Part shown: positions 1 to 5,052 of the stretch, in pieces
Position numbering within the stretch: the stretch's first letter is position 1
How the letters are laid out: every line of letters begins with the position of its first letter
NCBI GenBank assembly: GCA_018396615.1
Contig: JAGTQT010000023.1
Location: forward strand, 14,666 to 19,717
Reading direction: 5' to 3'
Length of the DNA: 5,052 nucleotides
DNA from: Candidatus Bathyarchaeota archaeon
Lineage (GTDB): Archaea > Thermoproteota > Bathyarchaeia > Bathyarchaeales > Bathycorpusculaceae
Program-made: the position numbers and the translations under genes
The notes under the pieces: model-generated
What the model saw: the letters and a program-made list of their open reading frames with translations, nothing else
Told to the model about the DNA's origin: nothing
The model's database searches: none

Positions 1-1002
1 TCCACCCCAGATACGACGCCGCCAACAGTGTCAATAACTTATCCTGCTGAAGGCGCCACTGTGACAAGCTCCATCGTAACAGTTACGTGGACAGGCTCCG
101 ACGCGGGAAGCGGCATCAGCTATTACGAGACAAGAATCGACAGCGGCTCATGGATCAACAAGGGCACTTCCACCAGCCACACCTACACTGGGTTGGCAAA
201 CGGCGCCCACGTCGTTGACGTGCGTGCATGGGATGTTGCGGGCAACAGCGCCACAGACTCCAACCAGTTCACAGTTGATGCTTCTGCTGGCGGCACTGTA
301 AGATACGCTGTGATCGTGGGCATAAGCGACTACAAGGCTATCAGTGACCTGTCCTACTGTGACGAAGACGCAACGGACTGGTATAAGCATCTGAAGAATA
401 CGATGGGTTTTGATGTCGTATACGTGTATGGTGACGGTCACCCATCCAACTTTCCAAGATATGATGGATACGCCACAGAATACAATGTCAAGCAGGCTCT
501 CACCAGCATGGTTAGTACCGCCGACAGCGACGACATAATATGCTTCATCTCGTCAGGTCACGGCTCAGGCAACGGAGCAGGCTCATCCTTCCTGTGCATG
601 TGGGACTACGGAAGCGGCGAAAACGGCGAGAACGGCGCCCTGTACGACACGGAGCTGGCGAACATACTGAAAAACTCTGTTGCCGCCAAGATCTTCGTTT
701 TCCTTGACCACTGCTACAGCGGCGGCTTTGGGCCAGACCTGATGGCCATGAGCAACAAGGCCAAAGTGTATTTGACCACGACGTGTACGGAGAATGGCTA
801 CGGATACGATGATTCTACACACAAGAACGGCGCATGGACCTACTACTTCCTAGAGTACACGTGGATCAACCACTATGGAGCTGCTCCGCATACAGCAATG
901 GAAACAATCTTCAGCTACGCGCTGTCAGTTTACCCATATGGCGGCGGCGACACACCTCAGCAATACGACGGAGACACCTCAACCTACTTCTACCTAGGCT
1001 GA
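1..1002 (+). CDS. Extracellular Ig-like/caspase-like (peptidase C14) protein, 5'-truncated by the window
   Basis: The reading frame is open from the first base, so this is the last 333 residues of a longer protein; the true start and any signal peptide lie outside. Window residues 7-93 form an Ig-like beta-sandwich of the 'PPTVSITYPAEGATV' type, common as tandem modules in archaeal surface proteins. Residues 101-325 look like a caspase-like domain: a first strand and helix 'YAVIVGISDYKAISDLSYC', a GF-containing helix end, the catalytic His in 'SSGHG' (His187), and the catalytic Cys in 'FLDHCYSGG' (Cys238, DxCxSG motif). Both dyad residues are present, so the peptidase is probably active; substrate and cleavage preference are unknown. 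Ig modules and a 'DTTPP' linker suggest action outside the cell. It ends in 'YLG' with no C-terminal anchor. C13 or C25 peptidases share the fold, but C14 fits best. Codons favour C and G in third position, unlike the surface gene on the other side of the tRNA. Confidence 0.85.
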   Translation, partial: STPDTTPPTVSITYPAEGATVTSSIVTVTWTGSDAGSGISYYETRIDSGSWINKGTSTSHTYTGLANGAHVVDVRAWDVAGNSATDSNQFTVDASAGGTVRYAVIVGISDYKAISDLSYCDEDATDWYKHLKNTMGFDVVYVYGDGHPSNFPRYDGYATEYNVKQALTSMVSTADSDDIICFISSGHGSGNGAGSSFLCMWDYGSGENGENGALYDTELANILKNSVAAKIFVFLDHCYSGGFGPDLMAMSNKAKVYLTTTCTENGYGYDDSTHKNGAWTYYFLEYTWINHYGAAPHTAMETIFSYALSVYPYGGGDTPQQYDGDTSTYFYLG

Positions 1003-1020
1003 CAAACCCAGCCCCTCTAA

Positions 1021-1044
1021 AGGGAATAAACTCCCTCCTTTTTT
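1021..1044 (+). terminator. Hairpin plus T-run after the caspase-like gene
   Basis: A perfect 5-bp stem (AGGGA, loop ATAAAC, TCCCT) at 1021-1036 is followed by six T residues at 1039-1044, beginning 18 bases past the stop codon. Archaeal terminators depend mainly on the T-tract, so the T-run is the stronger signal and the short hairpin is supporting evidence. Confidence 0.5.
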
Positions 1045-1130
1045 CTCCCAGCCAATCAAAGAACCTGTTGCCTAAGCTTCTTGGGTGCTTTCAGCTTCTC
1101 GAAACCAAAAATCTCGTGGAGCCGTGCACT

Positions 1131-1142
1131 AGATTAAAATTT
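1131..1142 (+). promoter_or_regulatory. TATA-like element for tRNA-Arg
   Basis: The AT-rich stretch AGATTAAAATTT is centred about 29 bases before the tRNA 5' end. An archaeal TATA box about 26 bases before the start site would place initiation a few bases before the mature 5' G, which is usual for archaeal tRNA genes. It is recognised by position and composition only. Confidence 0.5.
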
Positions 1143-1165
1143 GCATCTTCTCTTTACTAGTACGT

Positions 1166-1240
1166 GGGCGAGTAGCTCAGTACGGATAGAGCACCGGCCT
1201 CCTAAGTCGGTGATCGTGGGTTCAAATCCCACCCCGCCCG
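1166..1240 (+). tRNA. tRNA-Arg (anticodon CCT)
   Basis: A full cloverleaf can be drawn. The acceptor stem is GGGCGAG with CCCGCCC. The D stem is GCTC/GAGC, with G18-G19 in the loop. The anticodon stem is CCGGC/GTCGG with one G-U pair, and the loop is CTCCTAA. The variable loop is five bases, and the T arm is GTGGG-TTCAAAT-CCCAC. The anticodon CCT lies at 1201-1203 and reads AGG, so the tRNA carries arginine. The discriminator base is G at 1240, and no CCA is encoded, so it must be added after transcription. There is no intron. The acceptor stem has one non-pairing position, A6 against C67. The 3' end points toward a recombinase remnant 44 bases away, consistent with use of this tRNA as an integration site. 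Confidence 0.95.
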
Positions 1241-1283
1241 TTTACGCCGAACCCCGGACGTTATAGGACTTGTTTTAGAGGTT

Positions 1284-1370
1284 CTATTTGCGTTTTCGGA
1301 AGATTTTGTTGCCGTTGTAGTCGCAGACGTATTCAAAGCCTGCTTCTACGAGTTGGCAGACTTGCTCAAA
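1284..1370 (-). pseudogene. C-terminal remnant of a probable archaeal tyrosine recombinase/integrase
   Basis: On the minus strand a 28-codon open stretch ends in a TAG stop at 1284-1286. It has no start codon and is closed upstream by an in-frame TAG at 1371-1373. Its C-terminal 18 residues read GFEYVCDYNGNKIFRKRK, preceded by a Leu-Val-Glu-Ala segment. From memory, this '(L)xEAGFEYV...xKxFRKRK' ending is typical of archaeal XerA-like or element-encoded tyrosine recombinases; no search was run. The catalytic domain (R..HxxR..Y) is absent, so it would encode nothing functional. Its position beside the 3' end of a tRNA gene, the usual target of archaeal integrative elements, supports the call. 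Its upstream part overlaps the 3' end of the surface-protein gene in a different frame. It could instead be the tail of an unrelated basic protein. Confidence 0.55.
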
Positions 1371-3646
1371 CTATGCTTCTTTCCAAAGATGAAGACTAGT
1401 ACCAGCGTTGCCATCATGAATAATGGCAAAATAATGAACGCTGGAAATTCTGAAACCACAAAATCTTCCAACATCAAAGTGATCTGCTTATTTTCTGTCA
1501 TTTCAATCGTTGCATTCGTCGAATGTGTGGTATAGGTTACGCTCACTGTATAGTTGCCAAGAGGATAGCTGCCTGAGGCGTTCATCATTTTCTCCATCAA
1601 CGTCAACCTCGCCCAGCCTCCTATATCAGTCAATTCTGACTCAGCTATTGTTGCATTTGTATACGTAGCATTCACATTTGCTGAAGGAACGTCTTGGCCA
1701 ATTGAATCCACCACATGTGCATCAAGATACCATGAGACATAGACTATTCCATCCATAGTAAATTGGATTAAACCTGCCGTGGTGTTGACCAACCAAACAT
1801 TAGAGTAGCCATAGCAGTGCAAATACACAAGTTGAGAATCAATTATTGTAGCATTTGATGACTCTTGAAACTCAAACTGCCAACCATTAACATTTGTATC
1901 CACCAGCGTCACATTTGGAGCATAACCACCTGTGCCAATAACCATTGAGGAATTAATATGGAAATTCCAAAAAGGCAAAAACCCGGGCACAACATTGGCA
2001 AAAGTACAATTCACAGACATGGCTTTGGTGGCTAAAAACTCTACAGTAGAGTTAGAAACTGATACAACACTCGTATCTCCCCAAGCGCTCAAAGCATAGC
2101 TAATCGTAGAATTGACAACAGAAACCACAGCCGAATCCCCAACGGCAAGAAACTCGATTGTAGAATCAGAAATTGAAGCTGTGGCAGAGCCGTAGACTTG
2201 CAGATAAGCGGTGTCGGTGGAACTGGCAAAAGTTGCTGAGCTATTATCATAAAGGATTACCTCAAACCAGTAGCCAGAAGTTATTACCGAGTTCTCAGAC
2301 TGCAAACGTGGATTTCCATCCACCGGGTTTCTAAACGTCATATTATGTTGGTAGTTTGATGTTTGTGTGAAGTTTACCACCGCGTTTCTCAGAATCAGCG
2401 TGGCATTTTCTGTAACTATTATGCTTCCATTAATGTCAAATTTTCCCTCGATAACGCATATATCATTGCCTTCAAGAACCAAGTTTCCTTGGCGAATCGT
2501 AGGAATAGTATAATATCTAATGATTATATCGCTCTTGTCTCCGTCGCCGTTAACATCCTCGTCTAAGTAACTTTCATAGGTTCCAAAAGCTATTCTTCTA
2601 CCATCAACCGCAGCATAAAAACCCGTTTCAGCAGTTGTGGCAATCGCGCCAAGTGAAATATCGTAATATCTAATCACCATGTCATTTATATCTCCGTCAC
2701 CATTAGCATCTTCGCCAAAGTCTGGTTCCCAAGTTTCAAACGCGATAATGTTGCCTTCAATGCATGGAAATTCACCATAAGCAGCAGTATTGATAACCGT
2801 GCCAGCAGAAATGTCATAGTACCTGATTATTTTGTCACTTGTATCTCCATCGCCGTTTAGGTCACTCACATCAGATTCGTCAGTGTAGAAGGCTATGACG
2901 TTGCCATCGATTGAGGGTTCGTGTCCTACAGCCTCGGTGTTTGTAATGGTTCCTTCTGACACGTTATAGTATCTTATTACTGAGTCAAGCGCATCCCCGT
3001 CACCATTTAAATCAATGTTATCCCAGTTTTCCCAAGTCACAAAGGTGATAATGTCGCCACATTTAGAAGGATAGGTTCCCGAGATAGCTGTAGCATTGAA
3101 AATTGTTTTGCTGAAAACGTTATAGTACCAAACAAATCGGTCAACTTTGTTCCCATCGCCGTTCAAGTCTTTATCAAGCCAATCCTCGGCTACGAAGAAA
3201 ACTACAACACCGTTATCAACTACTGGTTCAAGACCGAATTCGCCAGTATTCACCGTTGTCCCAGAGGCAATGTCATAGTATCTTAGGATGTAATCGTTAA
3301 TGTCCGTGTCATTGTTTAGGTCTTCGCCAATGTATCCTTCATAAGTTGTGAAAGCAATAATGCTGCCTCCAATTGTTGGATTTTCACCTACAGCGGTCGT
3401 ATTAGTAGTGATTCCGGAAGACACATTATAGTATCTAATCACGATATCTAACGTGTCGCTGTCTCCATTCAAGTCAACTCCAACACTGAACTCATAAGTA
3501 CTGAATACTATGATGCCTCTGTCAAATGACTCAGCAGCGGCAAGCTCACCAACAATACCAGTGTTCACAGTTTCCGCAACAACGGACATGCGCAAAACAG
3601 ACGCAAGAATCAGAAAACAGAACAAAACAGCCTTGACAAATCTCAT
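1346..3646 (-). CDS. Cell-surface protein: seven-blade calcium-loop propeller, beta-helix-like region, Ig-like domain and C-terminal anchor
   Basis: The protein has 766 residues. Residues 1-24 are a signal peptide (Arg2/Lys5, hydrophobic 6-17, likely cut after SVVA). Residues 25-383 hold seven repeats of about 51 residues, each with an acidic loop D-x-N-x-D-x-D-x-x-D followed by 'IIRYYDI'. Residues 384-638 are rich in short Ser/Thr/Asn/Val strands ('SDSTIEF', 'VNSTISY', 'SNSTVEF') like a parallel beta-helix. Residues 639-727 resemble an Ig-like or carboxypeptidase-regulatory-like domain. A transmembrane segment at 734-755 follows the EFP motif and is followed by Lys-Lys. I count 21 N-x-S/T sequons, 16 of them after residue 400, so heavy N-glycosylation is likely. 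A binding or structural role at the cell surface is inferred; no catalytic motif is seen. The ATG start is supported by an AGGTG site nine bases upstream. The last 7-8 residues are encoded by DNA shared with the recombinase remnant. The gene is AT-richer than its neighbours. Confidence 0.85.
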   Translation of the reverse strand: MRFVKAVLFCFLILASVLRMSVVAETVNTGIVGELAAAESFDRGIIVFSTYEFSVGVDLNGDSDTLDIVIRYYNVSSGITTNTTAVGENPTIGGSIIAFTTYEGYIGEDLNNDTDINDYILRYYDIASGTTVNTGEFGLEPVVDNGVVVFFVAEDWLDKDLNGDGNKVDRFVWYYNVFSKTIFNATAISGTYPSKCGDIITFVTWENWDNIDLNGDGDALDSVIRYYNVSEGTITNTEAVGHEPSIDGNVIAFYTDESDVSDLNGDGDTSDKIIRYYDISAGTVINTAAYGEFPCIEGNIIAFETWEPDFGEDANGDGDINDMVIRYYDISLGAIATTAETGFYAAVDGRRIAFGTYESYLDEDVNGDGDKSDIIIRYYTIPTIRQGNLVLEGNDICVIEGKFDINGSIIVTENATLILRNAVVNFTQTSNYQHNMTFRNPVDGNPRLQSENSVITSGYWFEVILYDNSSATFASSTDTAYLQVYGSATASISDSTIEFLAVGDSAVVSVVNSTISYALSAWGDTSVVSVSNSTVEFLATKAMSVNCTFANVVPGFLPFWNFHINSSMVIGTGGYAPNVTLVDTNVNGWQFEFQESSNATIIDSQLVYLHCYGYSNVWLVNTTAGLIQFTMDGIVYVSWYLDAHVVDSIGQDVPSANVNATYTNATIAESELTDIGGWARLTLMEKMMNASGSYPLGNYTVSVTYTTHSTNATIEMTENKQITLMLEDFVVSEFPAFIILPLFMMATLVLVFIFGKKHSLSKSANS
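1382..1447 (-). other. C-terminal EFP motif/transmembrane anchor segment
   Basis: Protein residues 732-758 read as Ser-Glu-Phe-Pro, then about 22 hydrophobic residues (734-755), then Lys-Lys-His. The tripartite motif, hydrophobic helix and basic end resembles PEF-CTERM-type sorting signals handled by archaeosortases. It is also explained by a plain membrane anchor. No archaeosortase gene is in the window, so processing cannot be judged. Confidence 0.6.
1733..2497 (-). repeat. Beta-helix-like region of the surface protein
   Basis: Protein residues 384-638 contain short imperfect repeats. The clearest are SDSTIEF (493-499), VNSTISY (511-517) and SNSTVEF (531-537), spaced 18 and 20 residues apart and separated by 'VYGSATASI', 'VGDSAVVSV' and 'WGDTSVVSV'. 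This is the usual look of right-handed parallel beta-helix coils in archaeal surface proteins. Eleven N-x-S/T sequons lie here. The domain limits are approximate and the fold is inferred from pattern alone. Confidence 0.55.
2498..3574 (-). repeat. Seven protein repeats with DxNxDxDxxD loops (predicted beta-propeller)
   Basis: Acidic loops begin at protein residues 58, 109, 160, 212, 262, 313 and 364, giving spacings of 51, 51, 52, 50, 51 and 51. The unit reads roughly IIAFxTYE - loop DLNGDGDxxD - xIIRYYDIxxGTxxNT - xxxGxxPxIxGN, like a TolB-type blade with a calcium loop inserted between two strands. The seventh unit stops after 'RYYTIPT' without its NT...G half. That half is found instead at the N-terminus (ETVNTGIVGELAAAESFDRG), as expected for ring closure. 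Blade 3 is the most divergent: the fourth loop ligand is Asn and IIRYY becomes FVWYY. The DNA copies have diverged, so this is an old protein repeat, not a recent tandem duplication. Confidence 0.85.
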
Positions 3647-3655
3647 CTCATATCA

Positions 3656-3660
3656 CACCT
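3656..3660 (-). promoter_or_regulatory. Ribosome binding site of the surface-protein gene
   Basis: On the minus strand AGGTG lies nine bases before the ATG and matches part of the archaeal anti-Shine-Dalgarno complement GGAGGTGA. It supports the ATG at 3644-3646 that gives a complete signal peptide. Confidence 0.65.
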
Positions 3661-3689
3661 TTTTTTCTACCAACTTTGTTTTTATGTTT

Positions 3690-3702
3690 TTCTAAAAGCG
3701 TT
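3690..3702 (-). promoter_or_regulatory. Possible TATA-like element of the surface-protein gene
   Basis: Read on the minus strand, the stretch CGCTTTTAGAAAA lies about 45-55 bases before the ATG. A start site about 26 bases downstream would leave a leader near 20 bases that includes the ribosome binding site. A second AT-rich stretch (ACATAAAAAC, about 3679-3688) is closer to the gene and would leave almost no leader. Composition only; low confidence. Confidence 0.35.
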
Positions 3703-3851
3703 ATCCGCCAAAAAGATCGACAATACACCGCTAAGGGTTGTGCCATCAGTTTTTGAGAGCAATACGCGGCTACTATGATAGCATTTGTCACTCAAAGAAA
3801 GAGAACTATTTTCCTGTATAAGAAGAACACGTTAAGCATGGCCACTGTTTG
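3703..3851 (-). other. Intergenic region after the HAD gene, no gene seen
   Basis: This lies between the HAD stop and the likely promoter of the next minus-strand gene. On the minus strand it holds pyrimidine-rich stretches (TGTTCTTCTTAT and GTTCTCTTTCTTTG, about 3785-3825) that could end HAD transcription. I see no convincing stem-loop, repeat or small open frame. The roughly 205-base gap argues that the two minus-strand genes are separate transcription units. Confidence 0.35.
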
Positions 3852-4592
3852 CTAGCGGCATTCCAGTATTTCTTCAAATCTGCGGTAAAGCTCGCAGAGA
3901 TCTTTGGTTATGTGGTCTGGCTTCTGTTTGCATTCGTGCAAAAACTCAAGCGTATAAAACTGTGAAGGCACGAAAACTGTTTTTATTCCTAACGCGTTTG
4001 CACCTTTGATGTCTTCTAAAGGGCTGTCGCCAACGTACAGCGTGGTCTGCGTTGTCGCGTTAAGTCTTTTAAGGGCTTCTTGAAATATTTTGGCGTGGGG
4101 TTTGCGCCAGCCAACCTCTTCTGAAACTAGAACCGCGTTAAAGAACTTGTTTATTCTTAGTCTTCTTAGTCCAGCATAGATGACGGGGGAATAGGTGAAA
4201 TTTGAGACCAACCCGACTGAGTGTTTCTCAGAGGCTTTCTGCAGAAGTTCATGGGCATAAGGCCGCAGCCTAAATGATTCTATGAAGTCCTTGAAGAATA
4301 CGTTTAGTGCTGTTTTTATTCTTGCGTCTTCGGGGCTTGTTTTGAATCCTAGACTGGTTAGGGCTTCGGAGATCCACACGGCGTTTGTCACTTCAGTCAA
4401 TTCTTGGTATCGTATGGCTCTGTACTTTTCATGTGCATGAGAGTATGCCGCATCAAAGCTCTCTGGCTCTGTATTGAAGCCCACTTTTACCAGCGCTTTG
4501 TGGAGCTTCATTTTGGATTCGTCCATGCTGTAGTCTTCTACGTCTGTCAGTGTGCCGATGAAGTCGAAGACTATCGCTTTGGTTGATGGCAA
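3852..4592 (-). CDS. HAD-superfamily hydrolase, subfamily IA, with atypical motif I
   Basis: This is a 246-residue cytoplasmic protein with the order of HAD motifs. Motif I is FDFIGTLTD (nucleophile Asp10), motif II LVSNFT (Ser130), motif III GWRKPHAKIF (Lys164), and motif IV VGDSPLEDIKGA (Asp189, Asp194). Residues 18-105 form the helical C1 cap, so it belongs to the subfamily that includes phosphoglycolate phosphatases, beta-phosphoglucomutases and 2-haloacid dehalogenases. The second Asp of the usual DxD, which acts as general acid/base in phosphatases, is Ile12. Some non-phosphatase HAD enzymes also lack an Asp there (Tyr in haloacid dehalogenases, Ala in phosphonatases), so 'phosphatase' is not safe. 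Length is normal for the family. The start is TTG: an in-frame TAA lies 27 bases upstream with no ATG or GTG between, and GAGG lies eight bases before it. It is divergent from the gene at 4695. Substrate unknown. Confidence 0.88.
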   Translation of the reverse strand: MPSTKAIVFDFIGTLTDVEDYSMDESKMKLHKALVKVGFNTEPESFDAAYSHAHEKYRAIRYQELTEVTNAVWISEALTSLGFKTSPEDARIKTALNVFFKDFIESFRLRPYAHELLQKASEKHSVGLVSNFTYSPVIYAGLRRLRINKFFNAVLVSEEVGWRKPHAKIFQEALKRLNATTQTTLYVGDSPLEDIKGANALGIKTVFVPSQFYTLEFLHECKQKPDHITKDLCELYRRFEEILECR

Positions 4593-4600
4593 CGGGTTTT

Positions 4601-4604
4601 CCTC
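4601..4604 (-). promoter_or_regulatory. Ribosome binding site selecting the TTG start of the HAD gene
   Basis: On the minus strand GAGG lies eight bases before TTG at 4590-4592. Beginning there leaves nine residues before the motif I Asp, as expected for HAD proteins. An in-frame TAA further upstream rules out a longer form. Confidence 0.6.
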
Positions 4605-4640
4605 TTTTTTGGATTACAGATTCGGTTTTGCAATGCTTAT

Positions 4641-4655
4641 TTTCATATAATAAGA
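4641..4655. promoter_or_regulatory. AT-rich core of a divergent promoter region
   Basis: TTTCATATAATAAGA sits in the middle of the 102-base gap between two divergent genes. It is about 47 bases before the plus-strand ATG at 4695 and about 56 before the minus-strand TTG at 4592. In either direction a start site about 26 bases away would give a short leader of roughly 20-30 bases. A second TATA-like stretch, TTACGTATAG (4657-4666), is about 33 bases before the plus-strand ATG and could drive a nearly leaderless transcript. Confidence 0.45.
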
Positions 4656-4694
4656 TTTACGTATAGGTTCAGAGCTTTGACATATCGATCTGCT

Positions 4695-5052
4695 ATGATG
4701 TCCCGCGACTATCTTCATGAAAGAGCAGAGGAGTCGAGGCATGAAGAAACCATAGCCTACATCATGTTTCTCGCAGGAGCCATACTTTTCATCGGAGGAG
4801 TGCTTGAGACCCTGAGTTTAGGTGAGAATGTCTCATGGTTTCTCATTTTACCCTTCATCGCCGAAGCAAGTTCAGGAGCATTTCTCGGTGCAACCATGAT
4901 TATCTTGGGGCTTGCTTTAGCAATTTTTGGAGTTGCCTGCGGGCTTCATCGTTCGCGTGATCGAAGCTGGTACTTGCAGGAGCTTCGGAAATCTGGGGCG
5001 CCCGCAGAAGACCCGTTTAAGCCGAGGAAAACGGTTCAGAAAGAATTGACTG
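4695..5052 (+). CDS. Small membrane protein of unknown function, 3'-truncated by the window
   Basis: An open frame from ATG at 4695 runs off the right edge, giving 119 codons with no stop. The N-terminus is hydrophilic and charged (MMSRDYLHERAEESRHEE). It is followed by a hydrophobic segment at residues 20-38 (AYIMFLAGAILFIGG), a hydrophobic stretch WFLILPF at 48-54, and a longer helix at 62-83 (AFLGATMIILGLALAIFG). The segment from residue 85 is basic and polar (HRSRDRSWYLQELRK), followed by a proline- and lysine-containing tail. Two membrane helices with both ends in the cytoplasm is the simplest model. I do not recognise the family. No clear ribosome binding site precedes it, and the adjacent ATG at 4698 is an equally possible start. 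It is divergent from the HAD gene. Regular codon use and a sensible membrane topology make it a likely real gene. Confidence 0.7.
   Translation, partial: MMSRDYLHERAEESRHEETIAYIMFLAGAILFIGGVLETLSLGENVSWFLILPFIAEASSGAFLGATMIILGLALAIFGVACGLHRSRDRSWYLQELRKSGAPAEDPFKPRKTVQKELT

Noticed and set aside
148..822. Two minus-strand open frames opposite the caspase-like gene (148-441 and 583-822)
   Set aside because: They are antisense shadows of a GC-rich coding region whose sense strand shows clear domain motifs.
834..1160. Open frame of 108 codons overlapping the caspase-like gene and the following gap
   Set aside because: It overlaps the conserved peptidase domain in another frame, has low-complexity basic and Leu/Ser-rich content and no recognisable domain.
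1216..1240. Second copy of the tRNA 3' end as the far attachment site of an element
   Set aside because: I looked through the rest of the window for the T-arm/acceptor segment on both strands and saw none. If it exists, it is outside the window or has been deleted.
2498..3574. Regularly spaced repeats that might be a CRISPR array or DNA satellite
   Set aside because: The spacing is about 153 bases, the copies differ at most positions, and the period is in codons. They are protein repeats inside one long open frame.
2498..3574. Dockerin domain suggested by D-x-N-x-D-G loops
   Set aside because: Dockerins carry two loops about 22-24 residues apart with helices between. Here there are seven loops 51 residues apart, flanked by strand-like segments.
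3660..3666. Run of seven T residues on the plus strand as a terminator
   Set aside because: No plus-strand gene precedes it; on the minus strand it is an A-run in the leader of the surface-protein gene.
1353..3695. Short plus-strand open frames opposite the surface-protein gene
   Set aside because: All are 60-67 codons, lack a convincing ribosome binding site and lie antisense to a well-supported protein.
3725..3800. Possible C/D box small RNA (RTGATGA-like and CTGA-like words on either strand)
   Set aside because: The C-box candidates have one or two mismatches, no D'/C' pair is seen and no terminal stem pairs them.

Overview
The window looks archaeal. It has TATA-like elements instead of bacterial -10/-35 boxes, and a tRNA gene with no encoded CCA. 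It carries two large secreted or surface proteins, one of them rich in N-glycosylation sequons. That protein ends in an EFP-type C-terminal membrane anchor of a kind I associate with Bathyarchaeia (formerly Bathyarchaeota/MCG). The lineage is inferred from these features and from recall of similar proteins; no search was run.

Layout, left to right. Bases 1-1002 (+) are the 3' end of a gene for an extracellular protein with an Ig-like domain followed by a C-terminal caspase-like (C14) domain. A hairpin plus T-run follows. A tRNA-Arg(CCT) gene with a TATA-like element lies at 1166-1240 (+). Just beyond its 3' end, on the minus strand (1284-1370), is a 28-codon open fragment that looks like the C-terminal tail of an archaeal tyrosine recombinase, with no gene body upstream. 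Its upstream end overlaps, in another frame, the last codons of a 766-residue surface-protein gene (1346-3646, -). That protein has a signal peptide, a seven-blade propeller with a putative calcium loop in every blade, a beta-helix-like region, an Ig-like domain and a C-terminal anchor. A minus-strand HAD-family hydrolase gene (3852-4592, TTG start) follows. It is divergent from a small membrane-protein gene (4695 onward, +) that runs off the right edge.

The genes do not form one pathway. The most informative part is the tRNA-Arg / recombinase-remnant / surface-gene junction. It reads as the scar of an integrative element at a tRNA gene whose decay or deletion joined the recombinase tail to the 3' end of an AT-richer surface gene. 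The surface protein itself stands out for the regularity of its 51-residue repeats: the N-terminus supplies the half blade that the seventh repeat lacks. The window gives no clear evidence of a new multi-gene defence or metabolic system.
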